A stretch of DNA of 33,843 bases, from contig JABAZI010000075.1 of NCBI GenBank assembly GCA_018608545.1, forward strand, positions 1-33,843, written 5' to 3'. The position numbers were made by a program, and so were the translations under genes. Of the stretch, positions 23,381 through 32,054 are shown piece after piece; the first letter of the stretch is position 1, and each line of letters opens with the position of its first letter. Under the pieces are notes generated by a model. The model made no database searches and was not told the origin of the DNA. It was given only the letters and a program-made list of their open reading frames with translations. Source of the DNA: Polaribacter sp. (GTDB lineage: Bacteria; Bacteroidota; Bacteroidia; Flavobacteriales; Flavobacteriaceae).

Positions 23381-26230
23381 TTAATGCGCTTCTAGCCAAT
23401 TTTCTCCGGTACCAACTTCTACATCTAGAGGAACTATCATTTTAAAGGCATTTTCCATTTCATATTTTATAATTGGTTTTATGATGTCTAATTCATCTTT
23501 GTGAGCGTCAAAAACCAATTCATCATGAACTTGTAATAACATTTTAGAGGTAAATCCTTCTTTTTCAAATCTGTTATGAATGTGAATCATAGCCAGTTTA
23601 ATGATGTCTGCTGCAGAACCTTGAATTGGTGCGTTTACAGCATTTCTTTCTGCGCCATTTCTTACCATAGCATTCCTAGAATTGATATCTTTTAAATACC
23701 TGCGTCTTTTTAAAACAGTTTCTACATATCCGTGTTCTCTCGCAAAATCTACTTGAGCAGCCATAAAAGCTTTTAATTTTGGATACGTTTCATAATACGT
23801 ATCAATCAATTCTTTGGCTTCGCTTCTTGTTAAATCTGTCTGATTACTTAAGCCAAAAGCAGAAACTCCATAAATAATACCAAAGTTGACTGTTTTTGCA
23901 TTGCTTCTTTGCTCTCGGGTAACTTCATCTATCGGTACATTAAAAACTCTTGCAGCAGTCGCGGCATGTATATCTTCTCCATTTTTAAATGCAGTGATCA
24001 TATTTTCCTCGTTGCTTAAAGCAGCGATGATGCGCAATTCAATTTGACTATAATCTGCAGCTAACAACACATGATTTTCATCTCTTGGGATAAATGATTT
24101 GCGAACTGCTTGACCGCGTTTTGTTCTGATGGGGATGTTTTGTAGATTTGGGTTGTTAGAACTTAACCTTCCAGTCGCAGCAACTGCTTGCATATATTGG
24201 GTATGGATTCTTCCAGTTTTTGAATTCACTTCATTTGGTAATGCATCTACGTAGGTACTTTGTAATTTTTTATATTGTCTAAATTCTTGAATATCTCTAA
24301 TAATTTGATGGTCTTTCGCCAAGTAAGAAAGAACTTCTTCAGCAGTAGAGTATTGCCCTGTTTTTGTTTTTTTTGGTTTGGCCACCAATTGCATTTTTTC
24401 AAATAAAACAATTCCTAATTGTTTTGGTGATGCAATGTTAAATTCTTCACCAGCTTGGTCGTAAATTTCTTTTTCAAGTCTATTGATATCTACTGTTAAA
24501 GTAACAGATAGTTTCTTTAAGAAGTGAATATCAATATTTATACCTTCAATTTCCATCGCTGTTAATACTGAAACTAGAGGTAATTCGACCTCATTAAATA
24601 ATCTAGTAACGTTACCACTCTCTAATTCCTTAGTAAAATGTTCTTTTAATTGCAATGTAATATCTGCATCTTCAACAGCATATTCTGTCTGATCCGCAAT
24701 AGGAACAACCCTCATAGAGAGTTGATTTTTCCCTTTTTTACCAATCAATTCTGTGATAGAAACAGGCTGGTAGTTTAAATAGGTTTCTGCCAGTATATCC
24801 ATATTATGGCGCATGTCAGGATTGATAAGATAGTGCGCAATCATGGTGTCAAATAACGTTCCTTTTACAGCTACGTTATAATTAGACAATACTTTTATAT
24901 CATATTTTAAATTATGCCCAATTTTTTCAATATCACTCTCAAAAAATGGACGAAATTCATTTAAAATTGAAGCAGTTTCTTCTTGGTTTTCTGGAAATGA
25001 AACATAATACCCTTTTCCTACTTCGTAAGAAAAAGCGATTCCAATCAATTCAACTTCTAATGCTTTTAAACCGGTTGTTTCTGTATCAAAACAAACAGAA
25101 TGTTGTTGCATTAACTTCTTTAAGAATAATTTTCTTGATAGCGGAGAATCGATGTGTTGATAAAAATGCTTGGTATTTTTAATGGTCTTGAACCCTGATG
25201 CTACTTCTGCCCCTGAAAGGACTCCAGTTCCTGGTGTTGCAAACAAATCAAATTGGCCATCGGTATGATTCTCTGTACTTTTTTTTGCTGCTTTTGGGTT
25301 TTTTTCAGTTGAATTTTCAGAAGTATTTGTTTTAGAAGAGTCAACATCTAAAGTAAAAGTACGCGTAAAGTTTACCAATAAGTTTCTGAATTCTAATTCG
25401 TTAAAAAGCTCAGTTACTTTTTCTAAATCGGGTTGGTTTAATTCAAAATCCTTTGCATGAAAAGAGACAGGAACATCCAGCATGATGGTTGCTAGTTTCT
25501 TAGAAAGTAACCCTAAGTCTTTCGCTCCTTCCACTTTTTCTTTCATTTTCCCTTTTAGCTCATGTGTATTGGCTAACAAGTTTTCCATAGAGCCATAAGT
25601 TGCTAAAAATTTTTTTGCAGTTTTTTCTCCAACTCCAGGCAATCCTGGAATGTTATCTGCAGAATCCCCCATCATTCCTAAAAAATCAATTACTTGTTCT
25701 GGAGTTTCTACACCAAATTTCTCTTGTATTTCTGGGACCCCCCAAATATCATAACCACCCCCAAAACGAGGTTTGTACATGAAAATATTTTCAGATACTA
25801 ATTGTGCAAAATCTTTATCCGGTGTTACCATAAAAGTTTTATATCCTTCTTTTTCTGCTTGTTTGGATAGTGTTCCGATAACATCATCAGCTTCAAAACC
25901 TTCCTTTACCATTATTGGGATATGCATGGCCTTAAGAATTTCCTGAATATATGGAACTGCAATTTTAATTGCTTCTGGAGTTTCGTCTCTATTGGCTTTA
26001 TAGGCTTCAAACATTTCAACTCTATCAACGCTTCCGCCTTTGTCAAAACAAACCGCTAAATGATCTGGTCTTTCCCGTTTTATAACATCTAAAAGTGAGT
26101 TCATAAAACCCATAATAGCAGAGGTATCTAAACCTTTAGAATTAATTCTCGGATTTTTTATGAATGCGTAATATCCTCTAAAAATTAATGCAAAAGCATC
26201 TACTAAAAAAACTCTTTTTTGATCTGACAT
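23381..26230 (-). CDS. polA: DNA polymerase I
   Basis: Fills repair gaps and removes Okazaki primers. 949 residues with all three domains. The 5' nuclease (about 1-300) has FLVDAFALIFRGYYAF, CFDKGGSVDR, EGFEADDVIGTL, VTPDKDFAQLV and GMMGDSADNIPGLPGVGEKTAKKFL. A Ser/Asn/Lys-rich linker follows. The 3'-5' exonuclease keeps its acidic residues: CFDTETTGL (about 377), GHNLKYDIKVL, YAVEDADITLQL, so proofreading should work, unlike in many polymerases I such as Taq. The polymerase has motif A LLAADYSQIELRI (about 717), motif B RSNAKTVNFGIIYG (about 770) and motif C LQVHDELVFD (about 895). Divergent from the metallophosphoesterase gene. Confidence 0.98.
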   Translation of the reverse strand: MSDQKRVFLVDAFALIFRGYYAFIKNPRINSKGLDTSAIMGFMNSLLDVIKRERPDHLAVCFDKGGSVDRVEMFEAYKANRDETPEAIKIAVPYIQEILKAMHIPIMVKEGFEADDVIGTLSKQAEKEGYKTFMVTPDKDFAQLVSENIFMYKPRFGGGYDIWGVPEIQEKFGVETPEQVIDFLGMMGDSADNIPGLPGVGEKTAKKFLATYGSMENLLANTHELKGKMKEKVEGAKDLGLLSKKLATIMLDVPVSFHAKDFELNQPDLEKVTELFNELEFRNLLVNFTRTFTLDVDSSKTNTSENSTEKNPKAAKKSTENHTDGQFDLFATPGTGVLSGAEVASGFKTIKNTKHFYQHIDSPLSRKLFLKKLMQQHSVCFDTETTGLKALEVELIGIAFSYEVGKGYYVSFPENQEETASILNEFRPFFESDIEKIGHNLKYDIKVLSNYNVAVKGTLFDTMIAHYLINPDMRHNMDILAETYLNYQPVSITELIGKKGKNQLSMRVVPIADQTEYAVEDADITLQLKEHFTKELESGNVTRLFNEVELPLVSVLTAMEIEGINIDIHFLKKLSVTLTVDINRLEKEIYDQAGEEFNIASPKQLGIVLFEKMQLVAKPKKTKTGQYSTAEEVLSYLAKDHQIIRDIQEFRQYKKLQSTYVDALPNEVNSKTGRIHTQYMQAVAATGRLSSNNPNLQNIPIRTKRGQAVRKSFIPRDENHVLLAADYSQIELRIIAALSNEENMITAFKNGEDIHAATAARVFNVPIDEVTREQRSNAKTVNFGIIYGVSAFGLSNQTDLTRSEAKELIDTYYETYPKLKAFMAAQVDFAREHGYVETVLKRRRYLKDINSRNAMVRNGAERNAVNAPIQGSAADIIKLAMIHIHNRFEKEGFTSKMLLQVHDELVFDAHKDELDIIKPIIKYEMENAFKMIVPLDVEVGTGENWLEAH

Positions 26231-26306
26231 ACCTCTTTATTGAAAACTTTTTTTGATAATATAATTCATTGAAACAAAAAATAAATGAACTGTTTCAGAC
26301 AGATCA

Positions 26307-26314
26307 GAAAGGTA
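26307..26314 (-). promoter_or_regulatory. Possible polA promoter, -7 element
   Basis: The minus strand reads TACCTTTC, 7 of 8 to TAnnTTTG, 76 nt before the polA start. No TTG at the right distance. It lies just beside the palindrome cluster at 26321-26358. Confidence 0.3.
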
Positions 26315-26320
26315 CAAAAC

Positions 26321-26358
26321 TTTAACAGAGTGTTAAAATTCATTCGTGTTTTAACACT
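26321..26358. promoter_or_regulatory. Overlapping inverted repeats between polA and the metallophosphoesterase gene
   Basis: Two nested symmetries: TTTAACA-GAG-TGTTAAA (26321-26337, 7-bp arms) and AGTGTTAAAA-N10-TTTTAACACT (26329-26338 and 26349-26358, 10-bp arms). The core TTTAACA thus occurs three times in 38 bp, directly next to the -7 box at 26359. It looks like an operator array for a dimeric regulator; no regulator can be named. Confidence 0.5.
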
Positions 26359-26366
26359 TATATTTG
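26359..26366 (+). promoter_or_regulatory. Promoter -7 element of the metallophosphoesterase gene
   Basis: TATATTTG, a perfect TAnnTTTG, 24 nt before the ATG. No TTG occupies -33; that position falls in the palindromes, which could indicate activator dependence or occlusion by a repressor. Confidence 0.55.
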
Positions 26367-26389
26367 TTCAGCTTTTCAAAACGTAATTT

Positions 26390-27613
26390 ATGTCTCGTTG
26401 GATATTCACTTTTTTCATTTTAATTGTTTTAATAATAGCTTTAGAAATATATACATTTCAGGCATTTAAGACAGTTTCTAAAAGTAAACTAGTTCGTTTT
26501 TCTTTTTTAGCGATGAGTATTGCAGTGTATGTGTACTTTTTTTTCATTACTTTTTCTTACAATAGAAGTGAAGGACAAACACCCCAATTTCAAATGGCAA
26601 TGGGCATATTGCTAACAGTTTCTATTCCTAAGTTAGTCATTATTTTACTCCTTTTTGGCGAAGATATTTACAGGTTAATTCTAAAACTGATTTCTACTTT
26701 TTCTATGGGAGAAATAAAGCCTTTAGCTACCCGAAGAAAATTTATTTCACAATTAGCTATTGCTATAGCCGCAATTCCATTCGCTTCTTTTATCTACGGA
26801 ATCATTCAAGGAAAGTACAACTACAAAGTAATAAAGTATCGTTTATCTTTTGATGATTTACCAGAAGCATTTGATGGATATACAATTACACAAATTTCTG
26901 ATATTCATGCAGGGAGTTTTACAAACAAAGAAAAAATACAATATGGAGTTGATTTAATTAACGATCAAAAATCGGACCTCCTACTTTTTACAGGAGACAT
27001 TGTTAATAATAAGGCTGATGAAATGGACGAATGGATCCCTGTTTTTGATAAGCTGGAGGCAAAAGAAGGAAAGTTTTCGATTCTTGGAAATCATGATTAT
27101 GGAGATTATATGGACTGGAAAGAACCTGAAGATAAAGTTCATAATTTTGAAGAGGTGAAAAATATTCATCAAAAAATAGGTTTTGATTTATTATTGGATG
27201 AACATCGATATTTAGAAAAAGACGGACAAAAGATCGCTCTCATAGGGGTAGAGAATTGGGGGAAAGGATTCAATCAATCTGGAGATTTAAAAAAAGCATC
27301 AAAAGAAGTACAGCAAGAAGATTTTAAAATTTTAATGTCGCATGACCCAAGTCATTGGGAATACAAAGTTAAAAAAGATGATTTTAATTATCAATTAACC
27401 CTGAGTGGACATACTCATGGTTTACAAGTGGGAATAGAAATTCCTGGTTGGTTTAAATGGAGCCCATCTAAGTATGTTTACAAGCAATGGGCTGGTTTGT
27501 ATAAAGAGTTTGGAAGATATATAAATGTAAATCGTGGTTTTGGCTACCATGCTTTTCCGGGGCGAGTTGGAATTTGGCCTGAAATAACAGTGATTGAATT
27601 GAAAAAATCCTGA
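26390..27613 (+). CDS. Polytopic metallophosphoesterase (YkuE-like) with an internal twin-arginine motif
   Basis: 407 residues. Three hydrophobic segments (about 4-26, 36-56, 69-90) precede a loop with ATRRKFIS (113-120) and a fourth segment QLAIAIAAIPFASFIYGII (121-139). Then comes a calcineurin-like phosphoesterase domain with the full two-metal set: SDIHAG (Asp171, His173), TGDIVNN (Asp203), LGNHDYGDY (Asn234, His235), MSHDP (His318) and LSGHTHGLQVG (His341, His343). Similar proteins (B. subtilis YkuE and relatives) act outside the cytoplasmic membrane and can be Tat substrates; UDP-diacylglucosamine and lipid pyrophosphates are substrates elsewhere in the superfamily, but none is assigned here. 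Confidence 0.9.
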   Translation: MSRWIFTFFILIVLIIALEIYTFQAFKTVSKSKLVRFSFLAMSIAVYVYFFFITFSYNRSEGQTPQFQMAMGILLTVSIPKLVIILLLFGEDIYRLILKLISTFSMGEIKPLATRRKFISQLAIAIAAIPFASFIYGIIQGKYNYKVIKYRLSFDDLPEAFDGYTITQISDIHAGSFTNKEKIQYGVDLINDQKSDLLLFTGDIVNNKADEMDEWIPVFDKLEAKEGKFSILGNHDYGDYMDWKEPEDKVHNFEEVKNIHQKIGFDLLLDEHRYLEKDGQKIALIGVENWGKGFNQSGDLKKASKEVQQEDFKILMSHDPSHWEYKVKKDDFNYQLTLSGHTHGLQVGIEIPGWFKWSPSKYVYKQWAGLYKEFGRYINVNRGFGYHAFPGRVGIWPEITVIELKKS

Positions 27614-27640
27614 TAATCAGCACATTTAAATACTTTTAAT

Positions 27641-27648
27641 TATATTTG
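27641..27648 (+). promoter_or_regulatory. Promoter -7 element of the thioredoxin-fold gene
   Basis: TATATTTG, perfect TAnnTTTG, 53 nt before the ATG at 27701. No TTG at -33. It gives the thioredoxin-like gene its own transcript, separate from the metallophosphoesterase gene ending at 27613. Confidence 0.45.
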
Positions 27649-27700
27649 TCCTTTAACAAATGATTAGTAATACGTTTTTACCCTTAAAAAACTCTATATT

Positions 27701-27994
27701 ATGGCAAAATTTGGTGAATTAATTGGTGTAGTAAAGCCTGTTTTAATTGATTTTTATTCTGATTGGAATGATGCAGAAAACACAGAAGATACCCTCAGAG
27801 ATGTTGCTGCCGCTTTGGGTGACAGAGCGAAAGTAATTAAAATTGATATAGAAAAAAATGAAACCTTAGCAGAAGCTCTTCGTGTAAAAGGGAATCCTAC
27901 CTTTATGATTTATAAAAACGGAGAAATGAAATGGCGCCAAACAGGAGTTCAAGATGCCAATACATTAATTGGTTTGGTTCAACAATACGTTTGA
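27701..27994 (+). CDS. Thioredoxin-fold protein without the active-site cysteines
   Basis: 97 residues, cytoplasmic. The fold is recognisable: VLIDFYSDW (14-22), VIKIDIEKNETLAEALRVKGNPTFMIYKNGEMKWRQTG with the cis-proline Pro66, and a closing helix. Where thioredoxins have WCGPC this protein has WNDAE (22-26), and there is no cysteine anywhere, so it cannot do thiol-disulfide exchange. It may act as a binding or scaffold protein. Similar proteins are, as I recall, common in Flavobacteriaceae. Convergent with the deacetylase gene. Confidence 0.88.
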   Translation: MAKFGELIGVVKPVLIDFYSDWNDAENTEDTLRDVAAALGDRAKVIKIDIEKNETLAEALRVKGNPTFMIYKNGEMKWRQTGVQDANTLIGLVQQYV

Positions 27995-28079
27995 TCTAAG
28001 CACCCTTTTTTTACTTTCATTGTCTTATTATTAACTACTTAAACAGTTGTATGTTGTCTTAATTTTGATGTCAAAATAA

Positions 28080-28724
28080 TCAATTGATTTTAGAAAAAGA
28101 GAATCCTTTATCGGAGAATATTTGTAAAACTTTTGGGAGTACATATTTAATTTTATCAGCAGCTTTAACACTGTCATGAAAAACAATAATACTTCCTTTT
28201 TTTGTGTTTTTTAAAACATTTTGCAAACACTTTTCTTTGCTAACAGAAGTATCAAAATCTCCTGATAAAACATCCCACATGATAATCTTACTCCCATTTT
28301 TGAGAAGCTGTTTGGCTTGAGAATTTTTAATTTTTCCATAAGGAGGTCTAAATAATTTTGTGTTACCAATTTTTTGATCTAATTCAGAAATGATATTCTC
28401 ACACGTTAAAACATTTTTTAGGTATTCTTGGTTATCAGTTTTCCAACCATGTAAGTGATTTTGTGTATGATTTCCGATTGCATGCCCTTCGGAAATAATC
28501 TTACGAAAGATTTCAGATTGATTTATAATGTTTTTTCCAATACAAAAGAACGTTGCTTTCGCATTAAATTTTTTGAGTTCAGAGATTACAAATTCGGTGA
28601 TTTCCGGGGTAGGTCCGTCATCGAAAGTGATGAAAATTTCATTCTTATTAGAAGACAAACGCCAGGTGTATTTTGAGAAAAATCTCATTATAAAACCAGG
28701 AGTTTTTGTAAAATAGCTTTTCAT
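28080..28724 (-). CDS. NodB-type polysaccharide deacetylase
   Basis: 214 residues, carbohydrate esterase family 4. Motif 1 FITFDDGPTPEIT (Asp35 base, Asp36 metal), motif 2 GHAIGNHTQNHLH (His86 and His90 metal), motif 3 RPPYGKIKNS (126-135), motif 4 region MWDVLSGDFD and motif 5 IIVFHDS (His183). All catalytic parts are present, so it should be an active Zn-dependent deacetylase. The likely substrate is peptidoglycan or another N-acetylated glycan. There is no clear cleavable signal peptide; the N-terminus (YFTKTPGFIMRFFSKYTW) is only mildly hydrophobic, so location is uncertain. It lies 7 nt downstream of the DUF2723 gene on the same strand. Confidence 0.92.
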   Translation of the reverse strand: MKSYFTKTPGFIMRFFSKYTWRLSSNKNEIFITFDDGPTPEITEFVISELKKFNAKATFFCIGKNIINQSEIFRKIISEGHAIGNHTQNHLHGWKTDNQEYLKNVLTCENIISELDQKIGNTKLFRPPYGKIKNSQAKQLLKNGSKIIMWDVLSGDFDTSVSKEKCLQNVLKNTKKGSIIVFHDSVKAADKIKYVLPKVLQIFSDKGFSFSKIN

Positions 28725-28731
28725 TTAAAAC

Positions 28732-31700
28732 CTACTGTTCGTCCGGAATAAGATGGTCAAACATTTTTACGAGAGTCATAAATTCCTCTTTTAAAGCGTC
28801 TATATATTCTTTATCAACATCTGATGTTTCAGCCTGACTGATTAAATTCTTATACATATACAAGGTGGTATCAATCTCGTCAAAAATTAGTGCCGTATTG
28901 TCCATAGAAAAAGAGCTTAACCAAATCAATTTTTCTTTAAATATAGTTAAAAGGACGTTGGAGGTTTCTCTTGCTTTTTTAGAATCACCCAAGCGGTAAT
29001 ATGCTTCGGGATACCCTAGTGATAAACTATAATGATCAAAGTCTTTAATAGGCATTTTTTCTAGCGATAAATCCAAAATTTCTAACGCTTTTAAAAGATC
29101 ACCTTTATTGCTGAAAGCTTCAGACAAACGAAATAAATTATTACGCATGGAAATAGAATTTCTTTTGGTTTGTTCGTCTAGATAAATTTCCCCATCATTG
29201 ATGTTTCTCCAATCCCATTTTTGAATATTAGCATACATTTTATCGGTGTCAATACGTCCCATGTCAAACATGCTTTTCCCTTCAATTGGTGTTTTAATCG
29301 GAACCAATTTATAGGCCAAACCATCTAATTGCAAATAATCTTTTAACCAAATATATTCTTCGTCTGCATTTGCACCACCTGTAAAGTAAATAGGCCTTTC
29401 CCAGTTATTATTGGCTAGAATATCTAGCATTAGAATTCTGTTTTTTAATAGCGCTTTATCATCTATAGTGATGTCGATGAAGGGTACAATCTTATCTGCA
29501 TCTTTTTGTGCGACAATTCCGTTTTCTAATACTTTTTGTTTGTTTACAGGAATTCGTATTCTATTGGTTGGATAAAATTTTTCTTTTGAATTGTTTTCTG
29601 TTTCAACGTAGGTAACATCACTATCAGAGGCAATCCAACGTAGGAGGTTTTTAATGGTCATTACAGAATCTTTAAAACGAGGATGTTCTAGAGAATAAGC
29701 AACATCTAAAGTTCCGTATTTATACTGATCGTGTTGTAATTGTGATGGAATAGGTGCCGCATCATAGGTGGCACGTTTCATTTGGTCTATATACCAATCC
29801 GTAGCAAAAAGAGAAGTATTTACTAATTTAACATCTGTTCTTATTCCTTCTACTTCTTGCATGTACCACAGCGGGAATGTGTCATTATCTCCAATGGTAA
29901 ACATGATGGCATTTTCATCACAACTCTCTAGATAGGCTTGTGCATTTAAATGAGTTGTATATCGGTTTGAACGATCGTGATCATCCCAGTTTTGAGAGGC
30001 CATTAATGTAGGTACTGCTAAAAAAGCAATCATAGAGACTGCAATTGCAACTATTTTTTGATTCGCAAAATTTTTCAAGTATTCATAGAGCGCAAGAACT
30101 CCAAAGCCAATCCAAATAGCAAAAATATAAAAACTACCTACAACAGCATAATCTCGCTCTCTGGGTTCAAAAGGCTTGGGGTTGGTATAAAATATAATTG
30201 CAAACCCTGTAAAAGCGAAGAATAATAACAATGTAAAGAAGTTTTCTTTATCCCATTTTACCTGGTATAACAATCCAATGATCCCTAATATCAAGGGTAA
30301 AAAGTAGTACGTATTCCTTCCTTTGTTTTCCAGAACTTGTGAGGGAAGCTTTTTCTGAGAGCCAAGTCTTGCTTCGTCAATAGCATTAATTCCGCTGATC
30401 CAATTTCCATTAAAAATATCTAAATTCCCTTGAATATCATTTTGACGGCCTACAAAGTTCCACATAAAATAACGACCGTACATGTAGCCAAACTGAAAAC
30501 TCATCATAAATTGTATGTTCTCCTTAAATGTTGGTCTTCGGGTGCTATTTTGCGGAATTCCAGCGATAGATTTATACATTTTTTCTGAAGCAGGATTTAC
30601 CATCCTTGGAATAACCCCTTTGTGTTTATCAGACCAATTTGGGACCACATTTTTGTAAGTATTTACAATTTCATATTTTCCATTTCTCTTTTCATATTTG
30701 GGTTTGTCGTCTTTGTAAGGACGCTTTTCATCTTGCTGTCTTTTGTAGGAATTTGAATAGTAGGTATGATAAAAAACATTGGCATCTCCATATTGTTCGC
30801 GTTCGTAATACGCTAATAACTCTCGAGCACTTGAGGGATTATTTTCATTAATTGTTGTATTTGCGTTGGCTCTAATTGGGAGCATCATCCAAGAAGAAAA
30901 ACCGATCATTATAAATAAAACGGAGAGGATCAATGTATTCATAAGGACCTTGTTTTTTTTACGAGTAAAATTGAGTCCAACATAGAATAAAGCAATCAAG
31001 ATAATTGCAGCTATGATACTTCCTGAATTGTAGGGCATTCCAATAGAATTGATAAAAAATAATTCTGAAACACTAAAAAACTTTAATGTAAAAGGGAATA
31101 AAAATTTAAAAACAAACATTAAAACTACGACAGAAACCACAGTGGCTACTGCGGTAGTTTTCGCATTGATATTCTTATATGTTTTGAAGAAATATAATAA
31201 TACAATCGCAGGAATTACCAGTAGAGAAAGGATGTGAACACCAAATGATAAACCTACTACAAAACTTATTAAAATCAACCATTTGTGACCTCTTGGGGTA
31301 TGTATTTCACTTTCCCATTTTAAACCTAGCCAGAATAACAATGCCATTAAAAAAGAGGACATGGCGTACACTTCACCTTCTACAGCACTGAACCAAAAAC
31401 TATCAGAAAAAGTATATGCCAAAGAACCTACAATGCTACTTCCTAATATTGCAATGTATTTTCCTTCAGAAATACCCCCTCTTTTTAACGCTAATTTTTT
31501 TGTCAAATTAGTAAGGGTCCAGAACATACATAAAATGGTAAATGCACTTGCTAAGGCAGACATGAAATTAACCATTTTAGCAATTTCATTTACATTTGAG
31601 GTAAACATTGCAAAAAAAGCTCCCAACATTTGAAATAATGGTGCTCCTGGTGGGTGACCAACTTCAAGCTTAACAGAAGTGGAAATATATTCTCCACAAT

Positions 31701-31809
31701 CCCAAGCACTTACAGTTGGTTCTAGTGTTAGAGAGTACGTTATTAAAGCAATGGCGAATACAATCCATCCTAAGATGATATTCCATTTTTTAAAATTTTC
31801 TGAAGTCAT
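28732..31809 (-). CDS. DUF2723 polytopic membrane protein (GT-C/TMEM260-like)
   Basis: 1025 residues. Family signature LTLEPTVSAWDCGEYISTSVKLEVGHPPGAPLFQ (about 28-60) sits after the first membrane helix; the acidic pair in W-D-C-G-E is where GT-C enzymes place catalytic acid residues. About 12 or more hydrophobic helices fill residues 10-310 and 510-620. A large soluble segment (about 620-900) contains SCDENAIMFTIGDNDTFPLWYMQEVEGIRTDVKLVNTSLFATDWYIDQM, which is strongly conserved in the family. The end is helical and TPR-like (GDLLKALEILDLSLEKM, YYRLGDSKKARE). Human TMEM260, which carries this domain, is reported as a protein O-mannosyltransferase; a lipid-linked-sugar transferase role here is inferred. 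First gene of a pair with the deacetylase. Confidence 0.9.
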   Translation of the reverse strand: MTSENFKKWNIILGWIVFAIALITYSLTLEPTVSAWDCGEYISTSVKLEVGHPPGAPLFQMLGAFFAMFTSNVNEIAKMVNFMSALASAFTILCMFWTLTNLTKKLALKRGGISEGKYIAILGSSIVGSLAYTFSDSFWFSAVEGEVYAMSSFLMALLFWLGLKWESEIHTPRGHKWLILISFVVGLSFGVHILSLLVIPAIVLLYFFKTYKNINAKTTAVATVVSVVVLMFVFKFLFPFTLKFFSVSELFFINSIGMPYNSGSIIAAIILIALFYVGLNFTRKKNKVLMNTLILSVLFIMIGFSSWMMLPIRANANTTINENNPSSARELLAYYEREQYGDANVFYHTYYSNSYKRQQDEKRPYKDDKPKYEKRNGKYEIVNTYKNVVPNWSDKHKGVIPRMVNPASEKMYKSIAGIPQNSTRRPTFKENIQFMMSFQFGYMYGRYFMWNFVGRQNDIQGNLDIFNGNWISGINAIDEARLGSQKKLPSQVLENKGRNTYYFLPLILGIIGLLYQVKWDKENFFTLLLFFAFTGFAIIFYTNPKPFEPRERDYAVVGSFYIFAIWIGFGVLALYEYLKNFANQKIVAIAVSMIAFLAVPTLMASQNWDDHDRSNRYTTHLNAQAYLESCDENAIMFTIGDNDTFPLWYMQEVEGIRTDVKLVNTSLFATDWYIDQMKRATYDAAPIPSQLQHDQYKYGTLDVAYSLEHPRFKDSVMTIKNLLRWIASDSDVTYVETENNSKEKFYPTNRIRIPVNKQKVLENGIVAQKDADKIVPFIDITIDDKALLKNRILMLDILANNNWERPIYFTGGANADEEYIWLKDYLQLDGLAYKLVPIKTPIEGKSMFDMGRIDTDKMYANIQKWDWRNINDGEIYLDEQTKRNSISMRNNLFRLSEAFSNKGDLLKALEILDLSLEKMPIKDFDHYSLSLGYPEAYYRLGDSKKARETSNVLLTIFKEKLIWLSSFSMDNTALIFDEIDTTLYMYKNLISQAETSDVDKEYIDALKEEFMTLVKMFDHLIPDEQ

Positions 31810-31932
31810 AGTTGTTCAATAATATTACAGCGAATTTACTAATAAATATGAATTAAAACAGTTGTAATTTAGATTTATCAAATAGAGATCCCTCATAAAA
31901 GTTTGTTAAAATCAAAATTTCATAAAAAATGT

Positions 31933-31962
31933 TTGTGAAATTAAAACTTTGGGTTAAATTTG
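31933..31962 (+). promoter_or_regulatory. tRNA-Gln promoter, full Bacteroidota consensus
   Basis: TTG (31933-31935), 19-nt spacer, TAAATTTG (31955-31962): both elements match the Bacteroidota primary sigma consensus. Transcription would begin near 31969, about 11 nt before the mature tRNA. Confidence 0.8.
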
Positions 31963-31979
31963 CACCCTCATTAACAGAT

Positions 31980-32051
31980 TGGCCTATGGTGTAATTGGTA
32001 ACACACCGGTTTTTGGTACCGACATTCAAGGTTCGAGTCCTTGTAGGCCAA
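31980..32051 (+). tRNA. tRNA-Gln (anticodon UUG)
   Basis: Folds as a complete cloverleaf. Acceptor stem TGGCCTA / TAGGCCA with the U1-A72 pair usual in tRNA-Gln; D stem GTGT/ACAC around AATTGGTA; anticodon TTG at 32013-32015; T arm CAAGG-TTCGAGT-CCTTG; discriminator A. CCA is not encoded. The outermost pair of the anticodon stem is C-A (32006 with 32022), the only mismatch. Single tRNA gene, between the DUF2723 and thrC genes. Confidence 0.96.
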
Positions 32052-32054
32052 CAA

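Noticed and set aside
28062-28077. ATTTTGA-TG-TCAAAAT just after the deacetylase gene
   Set aside because: Two-base loop, AT-rich and no following U-run; too weak to call a terminator.
31361-31633. 90-residue rightward ORF
   Set aside because: Antisense to the membrane part of the DUF2723 gene; no independent support.
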